A stretch of 64,000 bases of DNA from Schistosoma mansoni. Its lineage: Eukaryota; Platyhelminthes; Trematoda; Strigeidida; Schistosomatidae. Position numbers and translations under genes: made by a program. A model generated the notes under the pieces. It saw nothing but the letters and a program-made list of their open reading frames with translations, made no database searches and was not told where the DNA came from. Position 1 is the stretch's first letter, and the number at the start of each line of letters is the position of its first letter. Where the stretch lies: contig NC_031502.1 in assembly GCF_000237925.1 (NCBI RefSeq), positions 54,991,943-55,055,942 of the forward strand, read 5' to 3'. Shown here piece by piece: positions 32,858 to 47,384 of this stretch.

Positions 32858-33385
32858 CCCAAAAATGCCCTGGTACGGCCGAGAGTGGGGAGAGTCCGCT
32901 CTCCCTCTCCAAATGCTCTCACATGGCCACGTGTATATAGCATCCGACAAGGAAGTCCCACTCGCTGCCTTCTTGTAGCATTACTGTTGTTTACGAAATT
33001 GACAGGACGAAAAGAGAATGTCCGGCCCTTTAACCGGGTCGCAGGACACGGAAAATCCACCCAGGGGAGTTGGAAAATCCTGATTCCAAACCAATACTAC
33101 ACATGGCCTCCATCCAGAACCCTGAGGGAACAAATGGCGTATGAACCAATCATTGGTCACCGGCTACCATGGGACCGCATCTCCTCACGATGCTCCACTG
33201 CCTTGTGGATCAGACTTTTAGGTCAAAGGCTCGTGGTGTATCCCCTTAAGAAAACCACCTGCTTCAATCCGGGCACCCGGGCAGTATCACAGCCCTCACA
33301 CAAATCAAATGAGATTTGTGTGGCGCATATATATCTGGTGCCCCTTCGTACTAATATTTATGTTTAAATAAATAAAATAAATAAA
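32858..33385 (+). mobile_element. SINE-C copy
   Basis: Full length, from GCCCAAAAATGCCCTGGTAC to CTAATATTTATGTTTAAATA and an AAATAAATAAAT tail at about 33370-33385. Confidence 0.85.
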
Positions 33386-33799
33386 TTTGCATCTTGGATA
33401 TTAGCATTTCAGCTACAAACACCTAACATTCATTCTTCATTCTGACAGAAACAATGAGACGAAAATTGACTTTTTAACGAGCTAGAGTACGATTATTGAA
33501 GCAGCTGGGATGAATGAAACTCAGTATTCTACAATAAAATCAACGATAACATTAAATCATTTTTTGAACAATGAAATTGTATAGTAGCTCTGTTGTTGAC
33601 AGGTTTGTGTCTAAGGTTTTCCAAACCTAAGAGAAACTTTTTGTATAGATAACACAGTGTTGCTGGAAGATTGAAATACGACGAACGTGTGATGACAACT
33701 CAGAAAGCTTGAGGTAAGGACTTACACTTAGTACAAATTCAATGAAGCTAACGTGAGAAAGTGGCTGCGCCGGATGACCTTGAAGTGAATGTAGCGCCT

Positions 33800-33980
33800 A
33801 AATGATCCAAATGGATCTAGACGGATTAGAAGAAGCTTCACTTAACGGGCTACCGTATATAGATGCAGTGAATCGCCGATGTTTACGGGCCTAAATATTG
33901 GTATATTTAACGACAAAGAAGAAAAAATGTTGGTAAATTGTTGTGAGATACTGGCCTTAGTCCTTAAGTATATGGTTCAA
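33800..33980 (-). repeat. CR1 LINE 3' end, older copy
   Basis: It matches 33987-34150 with many differences (GAAGAAGCTTCACTTAACGG here, GAAGAAGCTTTCGCTTAACG there; both run to TTAGTCCTTAAG). It is a head-to-tail duplicate of the CR1 3' UTR. Confidence 0.6.
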
Positions 33981-33986
33981 AATGGT

Positions 33987-35655
33987 TCAAATGGTTGAGG
34001 ACGGAATAGAAGAAGCTTTCGCTTAACGGGCTTCCGTGTCTGATAGCAGTGGATCACCAATACCTCCAGGCAAGAACCTAGGTATATGAACGATAATAGA
34101 GGGAAAAAAAGAATTTGGTAAATCATAATAATATGTTATCCTTAGTCCTTAAGAATAAGTCAAGTTTTCTCTTAAAGGACTCCTGGGAGGTCGCTTGGAC
34201 TAGCTCAGTCGGCAGCGAATTCCAGCACTTGACAACTTTAACGGAGTAGAAGTTGTGTCTGCAGTCTGTTCTGCTATGTAGGGTCTCCAATTTCTGGGTG
34301 TTACCTCTGAGGTTAGTGTTATGACTAAGCTTAAGAAGTTGTTTAAGGGGATGACCAGAAGTATTAAGGATACTATAAGTCATAGGAAGATCACCTCTAA
34401 GACGCCTATACTCTAACGGGTAAAGGTTAAGTGATTTGAGGCGCTCTTCATAAGGTTTGAATTTGAGACCCCGAACTGATTTCGTGGCTCGACGTTGTAT
34501 ACGTTCCAGAGTGACCTTATCCTTTTGGAGGGAGGGAGGAAATACTATGTTTCCGTACTCTAAGTGGGGACGAATAAAACTGTTGAAGATTATGTGGAAG
34601 GTTCTACCGTCAAACTGGCCAAAATTGCGCTTCAATGTTACCAGTGCAAGGTTTGCTTGAGAGGCGTTTTTGTCACAGTTCGCATACGATTTCAGGTCGT
34701 AGGGTACCAACACTCCTAAATCTTTTTCAACTTGGGAAACTTCTAGAGGTGAGTTACCTAAGTTATAACTATAGTCTGCAACATGTCTCAGATGGACTAC
34801 CTTGCACTTTGAAGTGTTGAAGGTAAGTCCGTTGTCGTCTGCCCAACTTTGAAGTCGAGTCAGATCCTCCTGCAGAACTAGTATATCATTGTGAGTACGT
34901 ATCTCTCTCCAAAGTTTCACATCATCAGCAAAAAGCAATAAATCAGATGAAACTTGTTGAGGAAGATCGTTAATATAAATCAAGAAGAGAAGAGGTCCTA
35001 GTATTGAACCCTGGGGGACCCCAATAGGACATTCCATAGCCTGAGAGAGAGTGAAGTTAACCCTGACCTTAAAATGTCGGTTTTCTAGGTATGAAGTGAT
35101 CCAGTCAATTAAAGGGGGTTTTATACCCAATCGTCCAAGCTTCTTGATAAGACATGCATGGTTGACCCTATCAAAAGCTTTTGAGAAGTCCAGGTAAATG
35201 ACGTCAACCTTCCCCTTGCGATCAAGGATGGTTGTCCATTTATCCACCGCAGTCAGCAGGTTGGTCGTACAAGAATGACCTTTTCTGAAACCATGCTGTT
35301 GAGGCGAGAAGAACTTTGAGGATGATAAGTGTTCTAGTATGCCGTCGAATACTAGGGATTCCATAATTTTTGAAGGTATGGAGAGAAGGGCCACTGGTCG
35401 GTAGCTTGAGGGTTCACTGCGTCGACCTCCTTTGAAAATTGGTGTGATGTGGGCCAGCTTCCATATTTCCGGTAGTTTGACTCTGCTTAGCGAGTGTGTA
35501 AACATCACGCTAAGTGGTGTCGCCAGGATTGAAGCTGCTTCCCTCAATACGGCGGAATGAACCATGTCCGGACCAGGAGAAGTGTCTTTTTTTAGGTGCT
35601 GCAGTTTACGGAGCACCAAGTCAGCACTCAGGTCCACTTCGGAAAGTCCTGTCAA
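33987..35655 (-). mobile_element. CR1-type LINE, reverse transcriptase ORF
   Basis: A 510-codon frame (35655-34123) encodes a nearly complete CR1/Jockey-like reverse transcriptase: SPGPDMVHSAVL, SSYRPVALLSIPSKIME, QQHGFRKGHSCTTNL, YLDFSKAFDRVNH, GVPQGSILGPLLF and LLLFADDVKLW (FADD near residue 242). A thumb region and a C-terminal block follow: RPHLEYGNIVF, RIQRRATKSV and LNLYPLEYRRLRGDL. The stop is followed by a short 3' UTR. The 5' endonuclease part is absent. The RT frame is open, so this is a 5'-truncated but recent copy, similar to the SR1/Perere group of schistosomes. Confidence 0.9.
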
Positions 35656-36432
35656 GTTTTCTCCTAAAGAACTCCTGAGAATGGCTTGAACTGACTCAGT
35701 CGGTAGTGAATTTCAGCATGTGATTACTCTCATGGAGTATAAGGTGTGCCTGAACTCCACTCTGCTATGTTGTGTCTTCAATTTCCAGGTAGTACCCCTA
35801 AGGTTTGTGTTGGGAACTGAGGTCAAGTAGATATTTAGGGGAATGCCCAGAAGTGTTTAAGATGATGTGAGACATTAATTCACTTATAGGACGTATTTTT
35901 TTCTAGTAGGTTGAGGTCAAGTGATTTGAGGCGCCCTCCAAAAGGTTTGAATATGGGTAACCGAACTGATTTCGTGTCTTGCCATTGGATAATTTCCAGT
36001 GAACTATATTTCCATACTCTAAATGAGGTTAAGTAAAACTATTAAACATTAAGTAAAAAGTTCTACTATTAAACTGGCCAAAAATGTTTTTCGAAGTTAG
36101 CAGTGCAAAATTTTCTAGAAAGGCATTTTTGTAGCATTTGGCGTATAGGGTACCATAGGGTACCAATGTTCCCGGATCTCAATCAATCTTGGATACGTCT
36201 AGAGATGGGTTGCCTAAGTTTTACGCGTACTTCGCAACATATCTCGGATGGAATGCCTTACACTTTGGGGTGCTGAATATAAGTCTCTTGTTATCCACGC
36301 TACTGAACCACAGCTTATTGTCTTGGTTACAAACTTTTCTACAAAGTTTCACATCGTCAGACGATACTTATTTAGGGAGCTCATTAGTATGAAGTAAGGA
36401 AAAAAATAAGTCCTAGTACTGAAATCTGGGGG

Positions 36433-37022
36433 TGTATGATTTAATTTGTTCTACATATATTTTACCTCAACTGTAAAGACGATACTGACGACCCAGAGTC
36501 TGTGTGAAGGCTATAGTCAGAACAAGAACAACTTGACTCCACACTTTATCTGTTTCCAGACGTAAAAAACAATTCCATTAGTACGATAATTAATGGAACT
36601 GCAAACATTAGGTGAAAGACACAATTATACCTACTAGTATTGCGTGTCTTGTTGAAGTGGATAAAAAAAATATGAGTTGCAGTCTTACTGTGGTGTATGC
36701 TACTTGTATCGATAGATGTGATTAGTAAGTGACACATATCTAAAGAGGGAACCTGTTATGTTTATATGAACCAATGATTTCTTTGTATTGATGACTATTT
36801 TGATTTTGAATTCCAAATAAAGTACATTCTTTCGCGATCATCTAATACTTCTTGATGAAATTGCGTTATTGCTGGGATTGCTAGTTTATACTATAATTCA
36901 AATACTCCTAAATTGAAGAGGCTGGAAAGGAAAATAGAAAGAAATTGGGACTGGGTAGAATTTTAGTGACCGGCCAGTCTCGATAAGAACACGATTGGAA
37001 TAACAGAAACAATTATTATTGT
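36433..37022. other. Inserted sequence of unknown type
   Basis: It interrupts the old CR1 copy, left of the Gypsy fossil. No coding or repeat match was found. The 39264-39541 segment on the other side is equally anonymous. The two may be the flanks of whatever was inserted first. Confidence 0.35.
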
Positions 37023-39263
37023 TGTAACCAATTGTACCAGAGATTGTTTTACTGTATTTGTTTAACTGTATCAGATTCACTTCTTGTTTCACTCTCCGCC
37101 TTGTTTGGTTCGAACTTGCTCATGCACTGCCCATTTCGCCTGTACCCTTTGGCACGTCTCGGTATTATTTCGATACCACGAGATCGCCAATAAATATACT
37201 TGATCTGGATTAATAAAGCCTTCTGATTTACGAGTTATCAAAGGAACCAAGTCGTTTTTGGGCGCTTAATCGAATAGTAGTGGTGATCATAGTCCGTCCT
37301 CGACTCGACATCCACTACAAACTGGTGAGCCGTATTTGGAACACGCAAAACATCTGGTGAACCACAACTGGTAACCCAATTCATCAAGCACGATTCAAAC
37401 TTGGCCAATTTTCCAACCCAGATCAATTCGGTGAGTCTGTTTATCTATCCACTTCTGTTGCACATATTCGTATTGATATTTTCAATATATAATATTTTGG
37501 CAACTTACTATGGTGGATAACGATAAGAATAGTATAAATATAATAGACTCCGAGGTACAGGCTATTAATTTTCGATCGGTTCCATTCATCCCTCATGATC
37601 CAGAAGTCTGGTTCGCGGCACTGTATTCTCAATTCGAGATCCGCCGCATAACCAATCAAAGGCAGTAGTACGCCTACGCTTTGGAATCATTGCCCGGGGA
37701 TCATTTAACAGCTGTTCGTGAGGTTGTCCTCAATCCGAACGTTTACGACCGTCATAAGGATGCCATCCTTCGACATTTCCTCCCATCAAGAGAGGAACGA
37801 TTGATGACTCTATTAGCATGTCACCCTATGGGTGATGCTAAGCCGAGCCACCACCTCACGCGCCCGCAATCCCTTGCAGGGAACACGACGGCCGACTCCG
37901 AGATAGTCAAAGAGATGTGGCTCGAAGCATTACCAGCGAATATTCAACCAACTCTTACGGCCCTGCTCGAGGACACCCCGCTCAACAAGGTGGCCCTCAT
38001 AGCAGACAAAATGCTAGCGCGAGCTAGCGCCAAAGACAACTATATTGTTGCCTCTACTTCTCGTTCAAACATGGATTTCCATGCCAGACGACCTTCGGCT
38101 CATGGGGATAGGGACAGATGTATCCATACTCGTCTCAGTTTCCGAGACCGCTCAAATGTGCCAGCCCCCTACGTCCCCCGACCCAGGTCACAATCTCGAA
38201 AAGCCGTAACGACTCGCCCCAAGCAGGCATCTTCCAAGCCACGCCAGAAGGCGGCTTCGGAAGCGAGTCCGAGTTGGCGCTGGTTCCACCGTGCCTTCGA
38301 TGCCGGTGCCCGTCTTAATCGAGCTCCCTGCTCATACAAGGCGGGAACTTCCCGAGCCGGCGAGTAAATACGGCCGTACTCACCGGCCCTTTACCTCAGA
38401 TTTACCGTTTATTTTACGTGCACGATTATCGCACTAACGCTAGGTACCTTGTGGATACGGGTGCCCAAGTTTCTGTCGTACCTATCAGTAACAGTAAGTC
38501 TCAAGCTACGATGCTTCGACTACGCGCTGCGGATGACTCAGTCATTCCTAACTATGGTGCACGACAACTTACTGTCAATCTGAGCAAACAGCCTTACGAA
38601 GCCCCTTTTCACGTGATTTTCCGTCACGAAAAGACCTTCAAGGTTGATCGACATGGTCGCGTCGAAGTAGTCAGCATTGATCGTCTCAAGCCAGCACACG
38701 TCGATGACAGTGCCCTACCTGATAAGCCGAGACCCAATGCTAGACCCATCAAAGCTTCTAGCGGGATCTCTCATCTACTTCGGATCCCACGCTAGATGTA
38801 CTTGAGACCTCATTCTCATGTCCCAGTCAACAGCACGTGTCATCTGCCCCGTCTACGGACGGGACTTCCGTCTCACGTCCAGACCAGCAGCCCACACCGC
38901 CCTTGACTGCGGATGAGATTGCAGGCTCATGAGGTTCGAACGAGACTACCGTCTCACGTTCCGGTCGCCGAGTACGCTTACCCGTACGCTTTCGCGACTA
39001 ACCTCATAACCAGCAGCGGATATAGTATAGGACCTTACACCTATACTACACGAATGCTAGACTTTTCTCTTTTTCTCTCATTTTTTTTTGTTTACCCCGA
39101 GCCTACGCCTCCGACCATCGCTGTTTTGGTATCGTCGACTTCAGTCAATCTTGGGGAAAGCTGGCCTGATCACCCACGCTCTAGTCAATGCACTCAGTCG
39201 ATCTCTCTGGCTCCAAATAGTAGTGGTGATCATAGTCCGTCCTCGACTCGACATCCACTACAG
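37023..39263 (+). mobile_element. CsRn1/Boudicca-like Gypsy fossil, broken
   Basis: A 297-base 5' LTR candidate (37023-37319, TGTAACC to ACTACA) is followed by a TGGTGAGCC site. Its last 48 bases recur at the right end (about 39216-39263). Parts seen: gag of the CsRn1 kind (IPHDPEVWFA, FEIRRITNQR, then LPGDHLTAVREVVLNPN), a protease start with YLVDTGAQVSVV, and an integrase C-terminal scrap (VDRHGRVEVVSIDRLKPAHVD begins near 38640). GC content is higher than in the surroundings. The copy is broken, with several breaks, and looks moderately old. It is nested in the split CR1 copy. Confidence 0.8.
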
Positions 39264-41092
39264 AATGATATAGGATGTGAAGGAAAAATGATGAAAATTT
39301 GCAAATGAAGTAATCGATGTATGATTCACATATTTTACTAAGATATTCCGTAATTTTATATTGATATACAGGGGTTGTCCCCACCTATTTTCATGTTCAC
39401 AACAACACCAGTGTGATAGAAAAATGATATATTTCACTCGGCAGGTCACATGCAACAGGGATAGTTTACAGACGCATCAGACCAGGTCAATGTGGTGGAC
39501 GTTTGGGCGTCGATTTGTTTGGTTAGTTTTGGACATAAATGACAGTGAGTCCCACTAGGATATTCTATAGCCTGAGAAGAAGTGAGACTTAAGCATACCA
39601 CAAAACGTCGACTGCTTGGATACGTATTACACCAGTCTATAAATGGGGACTTGATTGTTATCGGTGAGACATGTATAATTGATCCTATCAGAAATGTCAA
39701 CTTTCTCCTTGCGATGGTTGTTCATCTGTCAACCCTAGTCAAACGGTTGGTTATTTAACAGTGGCTTTTCTGAACCCTTGCTGTTGAAGTGAAAAGAAGT
39801 TCATGGACAGTGAGTAAATATGTAGACCCTCGCACACTAGGGACTTCATAATTCTTGAGGGTATCAAGAAAGATACTATTGGCAGGTAGCTTGAAAGCTC
39901 ACTGCATTGACCTCCTTTAAAAAATGGTTCAACGTGAATCAGATTCCAATTTACTGAGACTGTTCTTAAGCTTAGCGAATGTGAGAACTTCATACCAAGC
40001 GGCTCTGCAAAGATTGAAACATTTTCTTGCAGTATAGCTGGATGGACCATACCTGGGCTGGGAGAAATGTCTTTATTTTGATGCTTTAGTTTCTGATACA
40101 CAGACTCAGCCCTCAGGTTCACTTCTGAAAGTCCTGTTGAGTTGCAGGTGAAGCTCTCGTGAAGGTTAAAACATTCAGAAATACTGCCCCGCCAAAAGGC
40201 TAATGGAATTACCGTTGTTGGTGGTTTGGCTCTTAAGATCTGACGACCAGCAAACTCTGGTTTTGGCTTATACAAGAAAGGCTGAATGACAGAATAAGCT
40301 TTTCGGATTGGAGACAAACTTGTCGCATAGCTTGATTTTATGCAGAAGCCTATCTCTTTCGATCGCCTTTTTGCATTGGTTCCTTGCTTGTTTGAAATTC
40401 CTATGTGCGTTGTTGCCACTAGTGCGTTTGTATTCTGTCCACTAGTACGTTTTGTGCCTTAGCGTTCAAAGATTGATATTTTTGATGACTGTAGAGGTCA
40501 TTTGATGGATAGGGTTCTTTGTATCACGTAGGGTGGTGTGCAACAAAAAATCCCGATGAGCATCTACATCAACTTGAGGGTGAACTTCTTAGTCCATCTG
40601 CTGTAGATGTGTAAAGCTGACACATCCAACCGTTTGTAGTTCCAACGCCTGTTGTTAGTAGGATGTTTTAGATCAGTTTTGCCGAGCGAATTGAAAGAAA
40701 TCACAGCGCAGTCACTTTTTCCCAGGAGCGCCGGGATTGAGAGGTTGTCAATTAGGGATTCTTCGTTTGAAACAGTGCGGTCCAAGCTTGACAGTGTCTG
40801 ACTGTTTCTCCGGCTAGTTGCTAACTTTGCATTTTCGTACAATCCCAACTCATTAATTTGGTTGAAGAGGCAGGCGTCGGTAGAGTTGTCACTTCCAATG
40901 TACTTGTGATTGGCGAAATTAATTTTGGGAAGATCAAAGTCTCGTGGAATCAGGATATGTGTGTATGGGAGATTACTGAAGCGGTATAATTCCCGCAGCA
41001 TACAATTCTCGTGCTCGATGTCAGTATTGGACTTCCTGCTGATGAATCCAACTAGACACCTCGGGGTATTGAACAATCTCAAATAGCACTAC

Positions 41093-42784
41093 ATAAATTT
41101 AAGCAATGCTGTAAAGACCCAATCTCACTTTGAAAGTGTTAGCAGATGATGATCAGACGATGTGCTACACTAGGGTATTTGGTTTTCTTTTCTGAGAGTG
41201 TCCTCTTAAATTATTCGTTATAGACGCCACTCAGCATTTCTGTCGCTATCTCTAAAAGTCGTTTTAATGCATCTGCCTTGCACTGGAAACATTGGCTGCC
41301 TGCTTGAATATTAGAGTTCAGATGTGGTTTCACTCATGTGAAAATAATTGACCAAGATTACTCAATGACTTTCCAAGAAGAATTACACAGGCTTCAGAGC
41401 TTGACTACCCTAAACTTCTTCCACATCAATACCAGTAAGTGGAAAATGTCAGCGGTAAAAAGCAGTAGTACTCTATCCATTTCGCACTTTCAAGAATATT
41501 TCAGTGTCATACACCACCATAGGAAAGTATTTGAGGATCACTCTATATGAAACGAGATGTCATCCTGAAGTTAACAAAGCTTATTCACTTTAAGGTTTAT
41601 TTCAATAACAGAAACCGAGCTGTACCTAGAATTTTTCAAAACTACTTTCAGTGTTTGCCTGAGACCTCACCTGCAGAAAACTTCGTTATGTCCATTAACA
41701 CACTTCATAAAGGATATTGCTCATTAACAACTTTTTCCAAGGAAGGCAAATGAAAAGAAGTCTAAATGGAATCACTTGAAAGCTACTGAACCTGCGGTGT
41801 GTAATGCTGTGTTAGATTTCTAAAAATCGCTTAAATCTTAACTGAATACCAGTTCACTTTAGTATTTATTTTGATTCTCATATGTCGTAATTTGAGATTG
41901 CATATCCTCAATATTTCATGTCTGATATCTAGGTAAAAGGTCTAATGAAAGCTTCTTTTCACAGTCGTGAGGATTATATCTACAGAAATATTTTTGTCTT
42001 TCGTTTGTATCTAATCGTTTTTGTAGTAAGTTCGTTAAATATAGAAGATTTCTTAGGAAGCTATATAACGTCTGATAGCAGTTAGGAATATTCTTTTCAG
42101 TAGTTAAAAAACCAGCAAGGCTAACCATGTGATACTTATTCACCGACTATTTATATTCAATCTTATAAGCTGGATTAATGGAAACATCTTTCCAACCCCT
42201 TAATAATTTCTCCGGTGAAATGTCGAGCATCAGGTGCTCTCCGGACCATATCAGTACAACTACTGGATGACTTCTGATCATCATCGATGGATGATGGCAT
42301 ATTAATATGCGCTGAAAAGACTTTATCTCCGAGCAGGTTCCCACCTAGCGTTTACAGTAAAAGTGGTCTGATTCGAATGGATATGTTTTCATTGCTACTG
42401 ACATCGTGTAACAAAATTTATTCACCACAATTTTAAAATCACTTTAAAAAATTGGGATGACTTAGTAGAGTTCTATATTAAACGTCTGGTTCTCCTTTTA
42501 GGGACACGAAAGATTCCTGGGTCAGTTCAGACCGTAAAATATTGTGTTGTTGGAAAACCGATTTGCAAATGTCCTCATTAACTTAGGTATTAAGCTAGAC
42601 CCGTCGTAGATTTAGCTGTATATCCAAGTACATCTGGTCAATAACGATAGTAGCAACCAACCATTAGAAAGTGTATAATTTTTAGGAGGATGAAATGCAT
42701 ATGCCAGTGCATATATCCAGTAATTCATCTTTGCAATACTTTTGAATCTGTAACGTGAAAATAGATACTAATCTCAGGATAGGG
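41093..42784. other. Gene-poor spacer
   Basis: No feature supported. Short open frames near 41338-41753 and 41916-42344 show no domain, splice framing or codon bias. Confidence 0.4.
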
Positions 42785-43055
42785 TTGTGGAGATCATTGA
42801 GTATTGATTGAAATCATGAACCGATCTATTTCAGACCACCTCTGAAAACCTGGAAGCACCTGATGGCCGTTTCGTCCTAGCATGGAACGTATCGACAGCG
42901 CGCATCCACGATGGTCCTGTGTTTGATTCCCGCTCGTGGGATTGTGAATACGCATTGCTAAGTAGTCTCATGCTAGGACGAAATGGCCATTACGTGCCTC
43001 CTGATTTTCAATAGTGTTCTGATCTATTCAAGATCTCAGTTAAAATACCAATTTT
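42785..43055. mobile_element. Family B inverted pair
   Basis: The left arm (42785-42920, minus) begins GGGTTGTGGAGATCATTGAG and carries the CGTTTCGTCCTAGCATGGAA ribozyme arm. The right arm (42960-43055, plus) mirrors it: GCATTGCTAAGTAGTCTCAT, GCTAGGACGAAATGGCC, then TCTCAGTTAAAAT. The GAAAC box of the left arm is intact; the CTGANGAG boxes of both arms are changed. Confidence 0.6.
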
Positions 43056-44893
<1,838 letters not shown>

Positions 44894-45149
44894 TAATTAC
44901 ATAGTAGCAAGGCAGTGGGATAAATAGAGAGTAAGTAAATTGACTATTTTAAGAATTGAATATTGATTGCTACTGCTGTTTTGGATACTGTAAATGTTAT
45001 TAGGCCAATATACATATACTAAAAATATTTTGGGATATATCTTGACTGATGACTATCGCCCCAAAACAATACTTAATATGCATATAAATATTTTTCACAT
45101 CATTCATCATGATAAGATGTACAGAGTGATGGATAAGATGCATATAAAA

Positions 45150-45315
45150 GATGGTGGTTGGAGGCAGTCAACAGGAAACCCTGAACCTGAGTTTCGTGCT
45201 ACATGGCACTCTTCAGCTAGATGTACCTTTAATCTTGAGGGAACTGATGCTCCTTAATATATTCGATCTCATGTCACTTAACTTCACAGTCAAAGACGTT
45301 ACCACTGGGATATAT
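45150..45315 (-). mobile_element. Family E tRNA-like element with hammerhead core
   Basis: Minus strand: a tRNA-like head (GTAACGTCTTTGACTGTGAA, then ATCGAATA in the B-box position) leads to GCTGAAGAG, stem II GTGCCATGTAGCAC, GAAAC, TCAG, GTT and CAGGGTTTCC. Both invariant hammerhead boxes and a 4-bp stem II are intact, and GTT is an allowed cleavage triplet; stem I pairs only in part. The same family lies at 46880-47045. Confidence 0.55.
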
Positions 45316-46259
45316 GGACCACAACTAACCTTCTGTAGGACTGAGATGTATTTACAAGAATAATCAATTTAAAAGATACTAATCATTCTATCAAGTTAAA
45401 GTTCCATTAAGTCATAGTAACAAAACAAAAAAGAATATATTATACACCCAATTATTCATCATAAATTCTTTATATTCACTTATTAATACAATCAAATAAT
45501 AATTGACAATCAGAATCTATACGCACACACACAGAGTTTTTTTCTAACCAATAATGTATGTTTATACATTTAATTGACTAGATAATGTTAATGTTACTAT
45601 TACGACTACTACCACTACTATTATAAATGATTGTTATTTTTGATATTACTGAGGTAGGTAAGTAAACCCCCAAAAACAATAAAAAAAGAAGGGAAAAGAA
45701 AATGATGATGAATACAGTTCCCTTGTTGCCTTTTTTCTCCTCAGTATATATACATACTATTGATATGTAGTATATATATATATAAGTAGTATATTAGACG
45801 GAATTTAAAGAATGTATAACTGATTAAGTTTATGAAAGGCTTTTTTTCTATTTCTCTTTTTGACGTATAGACTTTATTAGTATTATTTTCAATCGAATTT
45901 ACTGGAAAACAAAAAAAAATATAGTAGAAAGTTAATAAGAAAAATCAAAATGAACAAGGTAGAGATGAATAGTGAGAGAGAGCAAGAGAGAGGGGGGAAA
46001 AAGACAAAGGAAATGAATAGATGAATGAATGCATGGATACATGCATGCCTGCATACATGGATACATTATTCAATAGATTTACAATTTTGTAAATAAATAG
46101 TGAAAGTACATCAGTTTACATACCATATAGATAGACATAAGTAGATAGATAGTCATTCGAAACTTGATTAGTAATATCTACCACATATATATATATATTA
46201 ATAAAACATTACAATTTGAAAAAAAAGATCAGTCTATAGTTGAAATCACAGACTGATCT
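45316..46259. other. AT-rich spacer with simple repeats
   Basis: Short AT runs (45770-45785, 46187-46200) and an imperfect ATGA/ATGC run at 46015-46070. No gene. Confidence 0.45.
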
Positions 46260-46440
46260 TATTTAGATAATCATTTTGAAAACTAGGGAGTATTGGATAA
46301 GTGAGATAACTCAGGTAACATGTACCCATAGCAACTACTGGTGACCAAACTCAGGACCTTTAGGTGTGATGGGTCATGGATGCACGCTGGTAGGGAGCTC
46401 CATACTGGGACTAAACAGTTATCCAGTAATAAAATTGTAA
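46260..46440. repeat. Degenerate family B element
   Basis: GGTCATGGATGCACGCTGGT, GAGCTCCATACTGGGAC and TAAACAGTTATCCAGTA follow the order of a family B arm, heavily diverged. Confidence 0.4.
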
Positions 46441-46879
46441 CTAATTAATTAATAAAGGTCTGCAAGTTACCTTAACATATGCCCGATTTCGATAAGTGTC
46501 ATTCTAAATAAGGTAACGCTAATGCACACATTTGATAGGACCCGGTTATACAGTGATTACCCACATTACTCTGGATTTTGAGTATCAGTGCTACTTGATA
46601 CCTGTTTTATATTTAGCCTACTTAAACTATATTCTCAATATTTAGTCTTTCTAATTATCATCGCTATTGTGATTATTTTGACCTTTTTACTAATCATTTT
46701 GCCAATTTTAAATCATCATGCTGAAGTGATATGGAAAGGTAGGCTAACGCACATTTGTAATATGCCCTACATCGATCACTACTAAATATGCGAAAGTAAA
46801 TGACCTCCAATACAGCCGCAATTATAGATAAAATCTTCACACATTGCAACGCTAGTTTTAAAGCCATAGTATTACATCT

Positions 46880-47045
46880 AAGGTGGTGGTTGAAGAAAAC
46901 CCTGGATCTAGGTTTCGTGCTATTTGACACTCGTCAGAAAACCGTATCTATAATTTTGATCGACCTGCAAGTCCTTGGAGGATTCAATCCCGTGTCATAA
47001 ATCTTCACATTCAGAGAAATTGGTCACCACTCAGTGATCAAATGA
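46880..47045 (-). mobile_element. Family E element, second copy
   Basis: Minus strand: a tRNA-like head region (GTGACCAATTTCTCTGAATG), GATTGAATCC in the B-box position, then CTGACGAG, TGTCAAATAGCAC, GAAAC, CTAG, ATC and CAGGGTTTTC. The core boxes and an AUC triplet are kept; stem I is weak. It supports the 45150 copy as a family. Confidence 0.5.
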
Positions 47046-47384
47046 GATACTGTTTCAGTAGAATATGAGACATGTTGGACCGGCCACTTACACAGTGTTT
47101 ACATATGCTACTATGACAACAATTAGTTCGATTACATGTAGTTTTATTAAGCCTGTCCAATGGTTACTCGATAATTAATAATGTACCCAAGGTGTAAGCT
47201 GATTAAACACTATATTCCATCAAAAAAAGTTATCGATACCGTTGAAGATCAATTACCAAGTACAAGCATAGTGTACTTAATTCAGTAGGAATGAATTTTT
47301 CAACCCAAATTAAATTGTACGAGAGCTACAAAGTATAATGCAGTCATATGTGCTTTATTTGCTAAAACTAATGTAGTGAACAGA

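Larger units (their letters stand above)
35656..41092 (-). mobile_element. Older CR1 LINE, split by a 3.1 kb insertion
   Basis: Two blocks of one old copy: 41092-39542 (endonuclease and start of RT) and 36432-35656 (RT C-terminal part and 3' end). Block 1 encodes LIPRDFDLPKINF (the GDFN-type endonuclease motif, degraded), NKDISPSPGMVHPA and QQQGFRKATVK. Block 2 resembles the end of the 34-35.6 kb copy, with broken frames. The sequence at 36433-39541 between them was inserted later. Many stops and frameshifts; clearly dead. Confidence 0.7.
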
